Origin: Curtobacterium sp. S6
Lineage (GTDB): Bacteria > Actinomycetota > Actinomycetes > Actinomycetales > Micrococcaceae
DNA length: 64,000 nt
Assembly: GCF_000710345.2 (NCBI RefSeq)
Contig: NZ_JHEL01000015.1
Span: 682,001 to 746,000 of the forward strand
Direction of reading: 5' to 3'
Shown: piece by piece, positions 49,999 to 62,657 of the stretch
Layout: every line of letters starts with the position of its first letter
How positions within the stretch are numbered: the first letter of the stretch is position 1
The notes under the pieces: model-generated
What the model saw: the letters and a program-made list of their open reading frames with translations, nothing else
The model's database searches: none
What the model was told of the DNA's origin: nothing
Program-made: the position numbers and the translations under genes

Positions 49999-50958
49999 TC
50001 AGGCCCGGTCCTTGAGGGCCGAGGCGACGGAATCCAGGTTGGAGTTCATCCACTCGACGTAGTGCTTGCCCTCCGGCAGGGTCTCCGTGAACGTCGCGGT
50101 CGGAACGTGCTGCTCCTCGGCGTACTTCTTGAGCTCTTCGGTCTGCGGCGATTCGGTCTGCTGGTTGAATCCTAGCAATGCAATGGAACCAGAGGAGAGT
50201 TCGTCCCGGATGGACTGCAGGACCGACGCGGGAACGTCGCTGTCCCCCTCGATGGCCTCATAGAACTCGGTGGGGGTCTTGTCCTCGAGCCCGGCGGCCT
50301 GCAGCAAGTAGGCCGGGACGGGCTCCGTCGCGAGGAAGCCCTTGCCCTTCCCGTTCAGGGCCGCCGCACGATCCTGAAGGCCATCCAACTGGCCGGATAG
50401 CTCCTTGGCCTTCGCGGAGTAGTCGTCCTTGTGCGCCGCGTCGATCGAGCCCAGCTTCTCGGCGATGCTTTCCGTCACCTTTTTCATCACGGTCGGGCTG
50501 TACCAGACATGCTCGTTGAAGGACCCGTGGTCGTGGTGGTGCTCGTCCTCGCCTTCCGACGAGTCGTGATCGTGTCCCGAGGCTTCCTCCGCCCCCGGAA
50601 GCCCCGACAGGCTCACGGCGTCGATCTTTTGCGCGGAAGATCCTTGCGACAAATCGTCCATGAAGGAGTCGTATCCGCCGCCGTTCTCCACGAGAAGGTC
50701 GGCCTTATCAATCTTCAAGCGGTCCTGGGCCGTCGCCTCGTAGGAATGGGGGTCTTGGGCGGCGGAATCGATCACCGACTCGACCTTGACGTGGTCGCCG
50801 GCGATGGATTTCACGATATCGCCGTAGACGTTGGTCGAGGCGACCACCGTGATTTTGTCGTCCTTGGCCGAGGCCTGGTCATCCGACGAGCATCCGGCCA
50901 GCGTCAGCGAACCGATGATCCCGACCGCGGCCGCGGTCATCCAGCGCGTTCCCTTCAC
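49999..50958 (-). CDS. znuA: Zinc-binding lipoprotein of ABC importer (ZnuA-like)
   Basis: The 319-residue cluster A-I substrate-binding lipoprotein has a signal peptide ending in the lipobox LAGCSS, metal ligands in DPHSYEA and NEHVWYSP, a third His missing or shifted (GKGFLATEPVPAYLL in place of the usual HxAFxYF), and a final Asp/Glu region. The loop GHDHDSSEGEDEHHHDHG between the first two ligands is the His-rich flap typical of zinc, not manganese, binding proteins. The GTG at 50958 has AAAGGGGG upstream. It is first in znuACB. Confidence 0.9.
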   Translation of the reverse strand: MKGTRWMTAAAVGIIGSLTLAGCSSDDQASAKDDKITVVASTNVYGDIVKSIAGDHVKVESVIDSAAQDPHSYEATAQDRLKIDKADLLVENGGGYDSFMDDLSQGSSAQKIDAVSLSGLPGAEEASGHDHDSSEGEDEHHHDHGSFNEHVWYSPTVMKKVTESIAEKLGSIDAAHKDDYSAKAKELSGQLDGLQDRAAALNGKGKGFLATEPVPAYLLQAAGLEDKTPTEFYEAIEGDSDVPASVLQSIRDELSSGSIALLGFNQQTESPQTEELKKYAEEQHVPTATFTETLPEGKHYVEWMNSNLDSVASALKDRA

Positions 50959-51028
50959 GAGAACCCCCTTCTTTCACACGAGTGATGGAGATGGTGCCGA
51001 GACACCGAGTGCGACCGTCCGCTTAAAA

Positions 51029-51078
51029 CGAATGATTCGCATCTGAGCAAAGCTTACTCAGATGCGAATCATTCACAA
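51029..51078 (-). promoter_or_regulatory. znuA promoter with paired Zur/Fur-type operator
   Basis: A perfect 18-bp inverted repeat (51030-51047 with 51057-51074, 9-nt centre) lies 72 nt upstream of znuA. Each arm begins with its own small palindrome, GAATGATTC or GAATCATTC, which has the A/T-rich core of Fur-family boxes. On the minus strand TTGTGA (51073-51078) and TAAGCT (51051-51056), 16 nt apart, form a plausible -35/-10 pair inside the repeat. Zur binding would therefore block polymerase. It could also fold as a terminator for the CNNM gene upstream. Confidence 0.65.
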
Positions 51079-51117
51079 TTTAGCGATCGGTTATACGTCC
51101 CGTCCGCGAGCCGGGCG

Positions 51118-52269
51118 CTACCCGCCGATCGGTGGGGCCGGCCTCGAGGCGGCCGTTGAGCCTCGCCCGGAGGGCCGCTTATTGGCCCCGCTCAGCTGAT
51201 CCCGGTCGAAGGGCTCCAACCGGCGGCGGTGCCCCTCGGAACGCGTGGGGTCCTTGACCTCACCGATGAGCTCCTCCAGAACGTCCTCGAGGAACAGCAC
51301 GCCCTCGGTCGCCCCTCCGGGGGATACCACGCGCGCCACGTGGCCGTGGGTGCGTTGCATCGTGGCCAAGGCGTCCTCGACCGTTGTCTCCGGGCGCAGG
51401 TTGATCAACGAACGCACCCTCGTGAGGGGTGTCGGCTGACGGTACCGCTCCTCGGGGATCGACAACACGTCCTTGACGTGTAGATAGCCCAGATAGCTGC
51501 CGTCGTCTGATTCGAGGACGAACCGCGAGAATCCCGTCCTCCCGACGGCCTTCTCCAAGGCGTAGGGAGAACAATCCGACGGCAGGGTGATGAGCTTGCT
51601 GACCGGGACCATGACATCGCCGACCGATTTTTCCGAGAACTCCAGCGCCCCGGAGAGCATTCCGTCTTCGTCTGTGACCAGGCCTTCAGCCGTGGACTCC
51701 TCGACGATGGTTTGGAGTTCCTCGAGGGTAAAGGTCGACGACACCTCGTCCTTGGGCTCGACCTTCATGAGCCTCAGCGCCGAATTTGCCAACCAGTTGA
51801 GGAAGACGATCACCGGCTTGACCGCGTGCGCGATCGCGACCAGAGGCGGGGCGAGCCACAGGGCGGCCTTGTCCGCCACGGACACGGAGATATTCTTCGG
51901 GACCATTTCGCCGAAGATCACGTGGAGGAAGGTCACGACCAGCAAGGCCAGCAGGAATCCGACGACGTCGGCGGCCGAGGCGGGAATTCCCAGGTGCGTC
52001 AGAGGCTCCGCAACCAGGTGGTGCAGCGCGGGCTCGGCCACGTTAAGGATCAACAGCGAGCAGACCGTGATACCGAGCTGGCAACAGGCCAGCATGAGGG
52101 ATACGTGTTCCATCGCCCGCAACGCGGTGATCGCTCGCTTGTCCCCGGCCTCCGCCAGGGGCTCGATCTGCGAGCGTCGGGCGGACATGATCGCGAATTC
52201 GCCGCCGACAAAGAACGCATTACCCGCCAGGAGGACGACGAGAAGCATCAGGGAGACCCAGTCATTCAT
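51118..52269 (-). CDS. CNNM/CBS-domain membrane protein (HlyC/CorC-like), second copy
   Basis: The 383-residue protein has a DUF21/CNNM domain with three to four helices (about 1-190, including GEMVPKNISVS), a paired CBS domain (about 200-335; SVGDVMVPVSKLITL and VEDALATMQRTHGHVARVV) and a disordered basic tail. The C-terminal CorC/HlyC domain present in its upstream paralogue is missing. The family is linked to Mg2+ or other cation efflux. It overlaps the paralogue by 4 nt (ATGA). Confidence 0.88.
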   Translation of the reverse strand: MNDWVSLMLLVVLLAGNAFFVGGEFAIMSARRSQIEPLAEAGDKRAITALRAMEHVSLMLACCQLGITVCSLLILNVAEPALHHLVAEPLTHLGIPASAADVVGFLLALLVVTFLHVIFGEMVPKNISVSVADKAALWLAPPLVAIAHAVKPVIVFLNWLANSALRLMKVEPKDEVSSTFTLEELQTIVEESTAEGLVTDEDGMLSGALEFSEKSVGDVMVPVSKLITLPSDCSPYALEKAVGRTGFSRFVLESDDGSYLGYLHVKDVLSIPEERYRQPTPLTRVRSLINLRPETTVEDALATMQRTHGHVARVVSPGGATEGVLFLEDVLEELIGEVKDPTRSEGHRRRLEPFDRDQLSGANKRPSGRGSTAASRPAPPIGG

Positions 52270-53657
52270 CGTGCGCCTCCCTTCACGGTCGCGCCGGATC
52301 CGGCGTCGGGATCGACCGCCCGGACGGGGCCGAGGTCTTCGGAAAAGGTCTCGTCGGCCTTTTCGGCCGCCGGGGTGAACAGGATGCGGTCCACGCGCCG
52401 ATGGTCCATGCGCTCGACCTCCAAGATTCCGGTCTCGGTGGGCACGGTGTCCCCCACCTCGGGGATGCGGCCCAGTCGGTCCATCATGAATCCGCCCATG
52501 GTTTCGAAGGCCGGGTCGTCGTCGACGTCCAGCGGCGTGACCTTCTCCGTGACCTCGTCCGGCCTCATGAGGCCCGGGAAGTGCCAGCGGCCATCGGCCG
52601 TCTCCAAGACGCCGGGGACGGCGCGGTCGTGTTCGTCGGCGACCTCGCCCACGATCTCCTCGACGAGATCCTCGAGGGTTGCGATGCCGGCGGTTCCGCC
52701 GTATTCGTCGAGCACCACCGCGACCTGTAGGGCCGATTCCCGCAATTCACGCAACAGCGCGTCCAGGTGGATGGTCTCCGGAACCCGCAGCACCTCGTCC
52801 ATGAGGGCGCCGGCCTGAACGGTCTCCCGCCGCTCGGGAGGCACACCGACGGCCCGCTTGATGTGCACGACTCCCTTGACGTCGTCTTGGTCCTCGTCAA
52901 AGAGGGGGAAGCGCGAATGCCCCGTCTTCCTGGCCACGCTGATGATTTCCGTGACGTTCGCCGAGGTCGGCAACATCTCGACTTGGCGTCGTGCCGTCAT
53001 GACGTCCGAGGCCGTGTGCTCGGCGAAGTTGAGGGTTCGGGCCACGAAGTTGGCGGTGCCGACGTCGAGGGTCCCCAGGTCGGCGGAGCGCCGAACCATG
53101 GAAGAGAGCTCCTCCGGTGAGCGAGCGCCCGAGAGTTCTTCCTTCGCTTCCAGGCCCATCAGGTGAAGGATCTTATTCGCCGTGCCGTTCATGACCACGA
53201 CGAAGGGCTTCATGATCGCGGTGAAGGCCAGCTGATAGCGCGCGAGCGCTCTGCCGATGCGGAAAGAGTCGGCGATCGAGAGGTTCTTGGGGATCAGCTC
53301 GCCCAATGCCATGGACAGCAACGTCGCGATGAGCATGGACACGATCAGGCTGATCGCTGAGCCCACCGAACTGGGAACCGGCAGCAGCTCCACCGTCCCG
53401 GACAGCAGGCCCTGAATCCCGACGTCCAGCGTGTAGCCGGTCAGTAGCGTCGTGATCGTGATGCCGAGCTGGCAACTCGACAGTTGGGTCGAGAGGGATT
53501 TGAGGCAACGCAAGAGTGGTTCGGCGCCGCGGTCTCCGTCGTGGATGTGGCGGATGACAGTTGGTTGGTCGAGGGCCACGAGGGAAAACTCCACGGCAAC
53601 GAAAAATCCGGTGCCAAAGATGAGAAGGATTCCGACGAGAACAAGTAACCATTCCAC
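52266..53657 (-). CDS. CNNM/CBS-domain membrane protein (HlyC/CorC-like), first copy
   Basis: The 463-residue protein has a CNNM domain (GTGFFVAVEFSLVALDQPTV, ALGELIPKNLSIADS), a CBS pair (ASDVMTARRQVEMLPTSANV; VVLDEYGGTAGIATLEDLVEEIVGEVADEHD) and a C-terminal CorC/HlyC domain ending in LEVERMDHRRVDRILF. Paired CNNM genes are common in actinobacteria and may form heterodimers; their role in Mg2+ export is inferred from the family. GTG start at 53657. Confidence 0.9.
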   Translation of the reverse strand: MEWLLVLVGILLIFGTGFFVAVEFSLVALDQPTVIRHIHDGDRGAEPLLRCLKSLSTQLSSCQLGITITTLLTGYTLDVGIQGLLSGTVELLPVPSSVGSAISLIVSMLIATLLSMALGELIPKNLSIADSFRIGRALARYQLAFTAIMKPFVVVMNGTANKILHLMGLEAKEELSGARSPEELSSMVRRSADLGTLDVGTANFVARTLNFAEHTASDVMTARRQVEMLPTSANVTEIISVARKTGHSRFPLFDEDQDDVKGVVHIKRAVGVPPERRETVQAGALMDEVLRVPETIHLDALLRELRESALQVAVVLDEYGGTAGIATLEDLVEEIVGEVADEHDRAVPGVLETADGRWHFPGLMRPDEVTEKVTPLDVDDDPAFETMGGFMMDRLGRIPEVGDTVPTETGILEVERMDHRRVDRILFTPAAEKADETFSEDLGPVRAVDPDAGSGATVKGGAR

Positions 53658-53783
53658 AGTGCTACTTCACCGTCCCGAAGAATCGGTGGCGCACACGAGG
53701 CGGCCCAGGGCAGGTGTACATACAACTAAAAGGGTCGTCCATAAGGCTTTGAGTCTACCGCGCCCGCGCCCGAAGGACACCTG

Positions 53784-53803
53784 CTGGCACCCTTTGGTGC
53801 CAG
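53784..53803 (+). terminator. Hairpin with T run, no obvious plus-strand gene
   Basis: A perfect 8-bp stem CTGGCACC/GGTGCCAG with a CTTT loop is followed by GTTTT on the plus strand. No plus-strand gene precedes it within the intergenic space, so it may end antisense transcription entering from elsewhere or be a fortuitous palindrome. Confidence 0.35.
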
Positions 53804-53822
53804 GTTTTCGACCCCAGCGAAC

Positions 53823-53856
53823 AAGGGCGCCACGCCCGTTTGGCGCGGCGCCCTTT
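53823..53856 (-). terminator. Hairpin terminator downstream of guaB1
   Basis: A 9-bp stem AAGGGCGCC/GGCGCCCTT with an internal G+C-rich loop lies 15 nt after the guaB1 stop on the minus strand. There is no long T run. Confidence 0.55.
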
Positions 53857-53870
53857 GCCAGGAGAATTTC

Positions 53871-59487
<5,617 letters not shown>

Positions 59488-59513
59488 TCTGGGCCGCGTA
59501 GGATCCCGGTTCT

Positions 59514-59545
59514 CTGCCGCCGCCGCGTCACAGCGGTGGCGGCAG
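59514..59545 (+). terminator. Probable hairpin terminator after kgd
   Basis: A 13-bp G+C-rich stem (one G-U wobble) with a 6-nt loop lies 27 nt after the kgd stop. There is no T run, so termination may be Rho-assisted. Confidence 0.5.
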
Positions 59546-59657
59546 GCCAGGGACATGCGTGCACGGCAAAGAACGTTTATCGTTACGTTAGATGCATTCC
59601 TCCTCGGGCAGCCGAGGCCAGGGGCTATGTGACGCCGAAGACAACAGAAAGAATCTC

Positions 59658-60257
59658 GTGGAGCAACGCAACATACGGATCGTGGCAGTCGGAGACGACC
59701 TCCTTGCTGGCATTGGTGACCCCCGCGCCCTCGGTTGGTTCGGCCGAGTCATGGCCCGCACGCCGCAGAACGTGGCCCCCGTCGTCTCGTACAATCTTGC
59801 CGCTCCCGGCGAAGGTAGCGAGACCCTCAATGACCGCTGGTTCGAGGAGGCAAGCCGCCGGTTCGCCACGGGCGCCGATAACCGTCTCGTGATCGCCCCG
59901 TCGACTTTCGACATCGACACCGGCCTGACGAACGCGCGGAGCCGGCTTAATCTGGCCAACATGGTCGACCTCGCGTCCCAGAACAATATGAAGGTCCTGG
60001 TCGTCGGCCCCCCGCCCACGCTCGACGCCGAGCGCAACCGTCGGATCGCGGATCTCTCCGCCGCCTACGCGGACGTGACCACGCGACGTCGTCACGTCTA
60101 CGTGGACACCTTTAACCCGCTCCAGCACCACGAGCAGTGGCGGCAGGACCTCGCCGCCAACGACGGTCGTCCCGGACAGGCCGGGTACGGCCTGATGGCC
60201 TGGCTGGTCCTGCACCGTGGCTGGTACTCCTGGCTCCAGCTTCCGGAACAGCACTAA
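59658..60257 (+). CDS. GDSL/SGNH-like protein lacking the catalytic Ser
   Basis: The 199-residue protein has the SGNH-hydrolase topology: strand-loop IRIVAVGDDLLAG at the position of the GDSL motif, an NLAAPG segment (block II), the middle strand VLVVGPPPT and the C-terminal GYGLMAWLVLHRGW where block V (DxxH) is expected. The nucleophile Ser is replaced by Asp (GDD), as seen in some Micrococcales relatives (GDE/GDD), so esterase activity is doubtful. GTG start at 59658; upstream in-frame codons lack family similarity. Confidence 0.75.
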   Translation: MEQRNIRIVAVGDDLLAGIGDPRALGWFGRVMARTPQNVAPVVSYNLAAPGEGSETLNDRWFEEASRRFATGADNRLVIAPSTFDIDTGLTNARSRLNLANMVDLASQNNMKVLVVGPPPTLDAERNRRIADLSAAYADVTTRRRHVYVDTFNPLQHHEQWRQDLAANDGRPGQAGYGLMAWLVLHRGWYSWLQLPEQH

Positions 60258-60452
60258 TACCCCCGGGTGGAACGAATCTCACCTCGTGCCGCGTGACGGC
60301 AAGGTGCACACCCCTCGTTCCGTCTGGCACAATAGATCACAATGCCCGGTTACCGGTGAACTGCGCCTGATGGCGCGGTTCCGCAACGACTGGGTTGACC
60401 ATATAGGGCCGCTCCCGTGCTCAAGCATCGGGAAGCGCGGAAGGAGGCTCAC

Positions 60453-60527
60453 ATGAGCAAGCGTGGACGTAAGCGCAAGGATCGTCGTAAGAACGCAGCA
60501 AACCACGGCAAGCGCCCCAACTCCTAA
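60453..60527 (+). CDS. 50S ribosomal protein bL37
   Basis: A 24-codon gene encodes a highly basic peptide that starts MSKRGRKRKDRRKN and ends NHGKRPNS. This matches the small actinobacterial ribosomal protein bL37, seen in the Mycobacterium smegmatis 70S structure. A strong GGAAGGAGG ribosome-binding site lies 5 nt before the ATG, and a strong terminator follows. It is too short for most gene callers. Confidence 0.88.
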   Translation: MSKRGRKRKDRRKNAANHGKRPNS

Positions 60528-60585
60528 CGAGTTGGTCTCGCCGTGATCTCGGCTCAGCCACCGGCTTGAGTCGAATGCGTTAACG

Positions 60586-60620
60586 AAAGGGCTGGGATGC
60601 ATCGGCATCCCAGCCCTTTT
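60586..60620. terminator. Intrinsic terminator between bL37 and rsrA
   Basis: A perfect 15-bp stem (60586-60600 with 60605-60619) with an ATCG loop is followed by TTTT on the plus strand, and by AAA-derived T on the minus strand, so it can serve the convergent bL37 and rsrA transcripts. Confidence 0.85.
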
Positions 60621-60651
60621 CGTGTGCCCGCCAGGCCCCGGGGGGGGCGCC

Positions 60652-60978
60652 TCAGGAGGCCATTGGGCGGTCCTGTGAGCCCTCGTGTCCGCCGAGTCCC
60701 GTGTGGTCGTGCGCGGAGGTCTCCGAGCTGTCACGCAGGACGTCGATCTTGGCGAGAATCGACTGCTTGAGTTCTTCCGGCGCCGGTTCGCAGCAGGACC
60801 GCTTCACCGCGGAACGAATCACGCATTCCAGGTCGTACTCGCGTGCGCACAGCTCGCATTCGTTGAGGTGCGCGCAGATGTCCTCGATATCTTCCGGGGA
60901 CAACGCTCCGTCCAGATATTCGTACATGCTCTGAATTTTGTCTTCGCGGCATCCGCCGTTTTCGTGGCAGTCCGTCAT
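60652..60978 (-). CDS. rsrA: Zinc-binding anti-sigma factor RsrA (mycothiol-system type)
   Basis: The 108-residue anti-sigma factor binds SigR and releases it on disulfide stress. The ZAS motif is present as HLNECELC (HxxxCxxC), with further Cys at CHENGGC and RSCCEP that can join the redox switch. The C-terminal tail (AHDHTGLGGHE) is His-rich. The ATG at 60978 has AGGAAAGGA upstream; longer upstream frames are shadow. It follows sigR by 31 nt in one operon. Confidence 0.92.
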   Translation of the reverse strand: MTDCHENGGCREDKIQSMYEYLDGALSPEDIEDICAHLNECELCAREYDLECVIRSAVKRSCCEPAPEELKQSILAKIDVLRDSSETSAHDHTGLGGHEGSQDRPMAS

Positions 60979-61009
60979 GATCCTTTCCTTCCTCTCCTCA
61001 GGGGCGGTC

Positions 61010-61675
61010 TTACCGCTGACCGGCGCCCTGGGCGCCGTGTGAATTCTTTTTCTTCGTCGATGATTTCTGTTGCGCGGATTTCGCCTTTTCGGTCGAGAAA
61101 CCGAGTTCGGAGGCGTATTCGGCAAGTTGCTCACGCAACATGCGGCGTCCGCGATGCAACCGGGACATGACCGTCCCAATGGGAATGTCCAGAATCTCCG
61201 CAATTTCCTTGTACGCGAATCCCTCGACATCCGAGTAATAAACGGCCATGCGAAAATCCTCGGGAAGGCTCTGCAAGGCGTTCTTGACGTCGCTATCCGG
61301 CAAGTGATCCAGAGCCTCCGACTCGGCCGACTTCAGCCCGGAGGACGTATGAGCAGACGCTTGGACGAGCTGCCAATCTTCGACCGAGTCCGTGTTGGCC
61401 TGGTGCGGTTCGCGTTGGCGTTTCCTGTACAGGTTGATGTACGTGTTGGTCAGGATGCGGTACAACCACGCTTTGAGGTTGGTGCCCGGCTTGTACTGGT
61501 GAAACGCCGAGAACGCTTTGGTATAGGCCTCCTGCACGAGGTCTTGTGCATCGGCCTGATTACGGGCCATTCGCAGTGCCGCCGCATACAGCTGATCGAT
61601 GTATTGCATGGCTTCCCGTTCGAACCGAGCCTTGCGCTCGTCGTTCGATTCGCGGGATACGTCCACTGTCTCCAC
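61010..61675 (-). CDS. sigR: ECF sigma factor SigR/SigH (thiol-oxidative stress)
   Basis: The 221-residue ECF sigma factor has region 2 ([43 protein letters not shown], shown in part) and region 4 ([36 protein letters not shown]). It directs thiol-redox genes and is held by RsrA, encoded next. The GTG at 61675 has a strong GGAAGGA 5 nt upstream. An in-frame ATG at 61792 would give a 260-residue form with a 39-residue extension, recalling the long SigR' of Streptomyces. An apparent SigR-type promoter lies upstream. Confidence 0.93.
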   Translation of the reverse strand: METVDVSRESNDERKARFEREAMQYIDQLYAAALRMARNQADAQDLVQEAYTKAFSAFHQYKPGTNLKAWLYRILTNTYINLYRKRQREPHQANTDSVEDWQLVQASAHTSSGLKSAESEALDHLPDSDVKNALQSLPEDFRMAVYYSDVEGFAYKEIAEILDIPIGTVMSRLHRGRRMLREQLAEYASELGFSTEKAKSAQQKSSTKKKNSHGAQGAGQR

Positions 61676-61839
61676 GGATTCCTTCCGGCGGGTATTACTG
61701 GTGCTTTCGGACCATTCTAGAAGGTTTCGCCGTGAGGGGTTGTCCGAGGTCCTTGCCGTGGATCTAGCCGGGCCCGTCAGGGTTGCGGCCATTCGACGTC
61801 ACTCCTCAGTTCCTCGCCATCAAATCTTTCGGGAATCTC

Positions 61840-61865
61840 AACGAGATAGTCGAGCGATATATTCC
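61840..61865 (-). promoter_or_regulatory. SigR-type promoter upstream of sigR
   Basis: On the minus strand GGAAT (61861-61865) is followed after exactly 18 nt by GTT (61840-61842), matching the Streptomyces SigR consensus GGAAT-N18-GTT. Transcription would start near 61832, before both candidate sigR starts, so induction would feed the gene's own expression. Confidence 0.7.
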
Positions 61866-62015
61866 GACCGGGGGCTTTGCCTGTTCGCAGGGCACGAAAC
61901 GGCCCTGCCTCTTGTCCGACTCCGGCGGTGATCCCATAGGATAAGGATGAACCCACGGGTTTTGTCACGGTGTCGGTCCGGCACCCTTCGCGAAAACCCA
62001 CGTTGAGGAGGAACT

Positions 62016-62528
62016 ATGACCATCGTTCGTAAACTCGCCCGCCCGCTTCTCGCGGCCTCGTTCATCTACAACGGCGTCAATCGTCTGCGCACCCCGGAAT
62101 CCGCCAAGCACCTCAAGCCGGTGATCGATGCCGCGGCCAAGGCCTCTCCTCAGCTCGCGCCGTTGCGCGGTCAGGAACGCCTGATCGGCCAGGCGATCTC
62201 CGCGACGCAGGTCGGCGCGGGCGCCCTCTTCGCGCTGGGCCGCTTCCCGCGGTTGTCCTCCACCCTGCTTCTCGTGACGGGGTCGATCGACGCCTACGTC
62301 GAGTACGTGACCGCCGAGTCCGAGACCAAAGAGCAGAAGAACGCCCGCATCGCCCAGGGCGTCAAGAGCGCCTCACTGGTCGGCGCCGTCGCCCTCACCT
62401 CGGTGGATACCGAAGGCAACCCCTCCCTCGCATGGCGCGCCAACAAGCTGGGTTCGGACGTCAAGAAGAAGTCCTCCAAGCTCAGCGATGACCTCAAGAA
62501 GAAGTCCGAGGACGTCTTCAACAACTGA
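62016..62528 (+). CDS. DoxX-family membrane protein
   Basis: The 170-residue protein starts with MTIVRKLARPLLAASFIYNGVNRLRTP, the first helix and loop of DoxX-type proteins, and has about three to four hydrophobic helices before a Lys-rich C-terminal tail (KKKSSKLSDDLKKKSEDVF). In mycobacteria a DoxX protein links superoxide and thiol detoxification; that role is only inferred here from the adjacent sigR. A GAGGAGG ribosome-binding site precedes the ATG; TTGTCC (61912-61917) and TAGGAT (61937-61942) may be its promoter. Confidence 0.82.
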   Translation: MTIVRKLARPLLAASFIYNGVNRLRTPESAKHLKPVIDAAAKASPQLAPLRGQERLIGQAISATQVGAGALFALGRFPRLSSTLLLVTGSIDAYVEYVTAESETKEQKNARIAQGVKSASLVGAVALTSVDTEGNPSLAWRANKLGSDVKKKSSKLSDDLKKKSEDVFNN

Positions 62529-62562
62529 TGCAGGTCACCGACGAGGCCTATCCTCGTCCACA

Positions 62563-62597
62563 CGCCGGGGGTCCGCTGTCGTGGCGGGCCCCCGGCG
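62563..62597 (+). terminator. Hairpin terminator after the doxX-like gene
   Basis: A 14-bp G+C-rich stem with one wobble pair and a 7-nt loop lies 34 nt after the stop codon. No T run follows. Confidence 0.55.
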
Positions 62598-62657
62598 TCG
62601 CTTAAAATGGCCTGTGTCCGATGTGCCTGCCCCACAGATGAACTTCCGAGGACTCGT

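Noticed and set aside
61831-61859. Second SigR-like promoter on the plus strand for the doxX-like gene (GGGAAT at 61831)
   Set aside because: No GTT occurs at the required spacing downstream; the match is limited to the -35 half.
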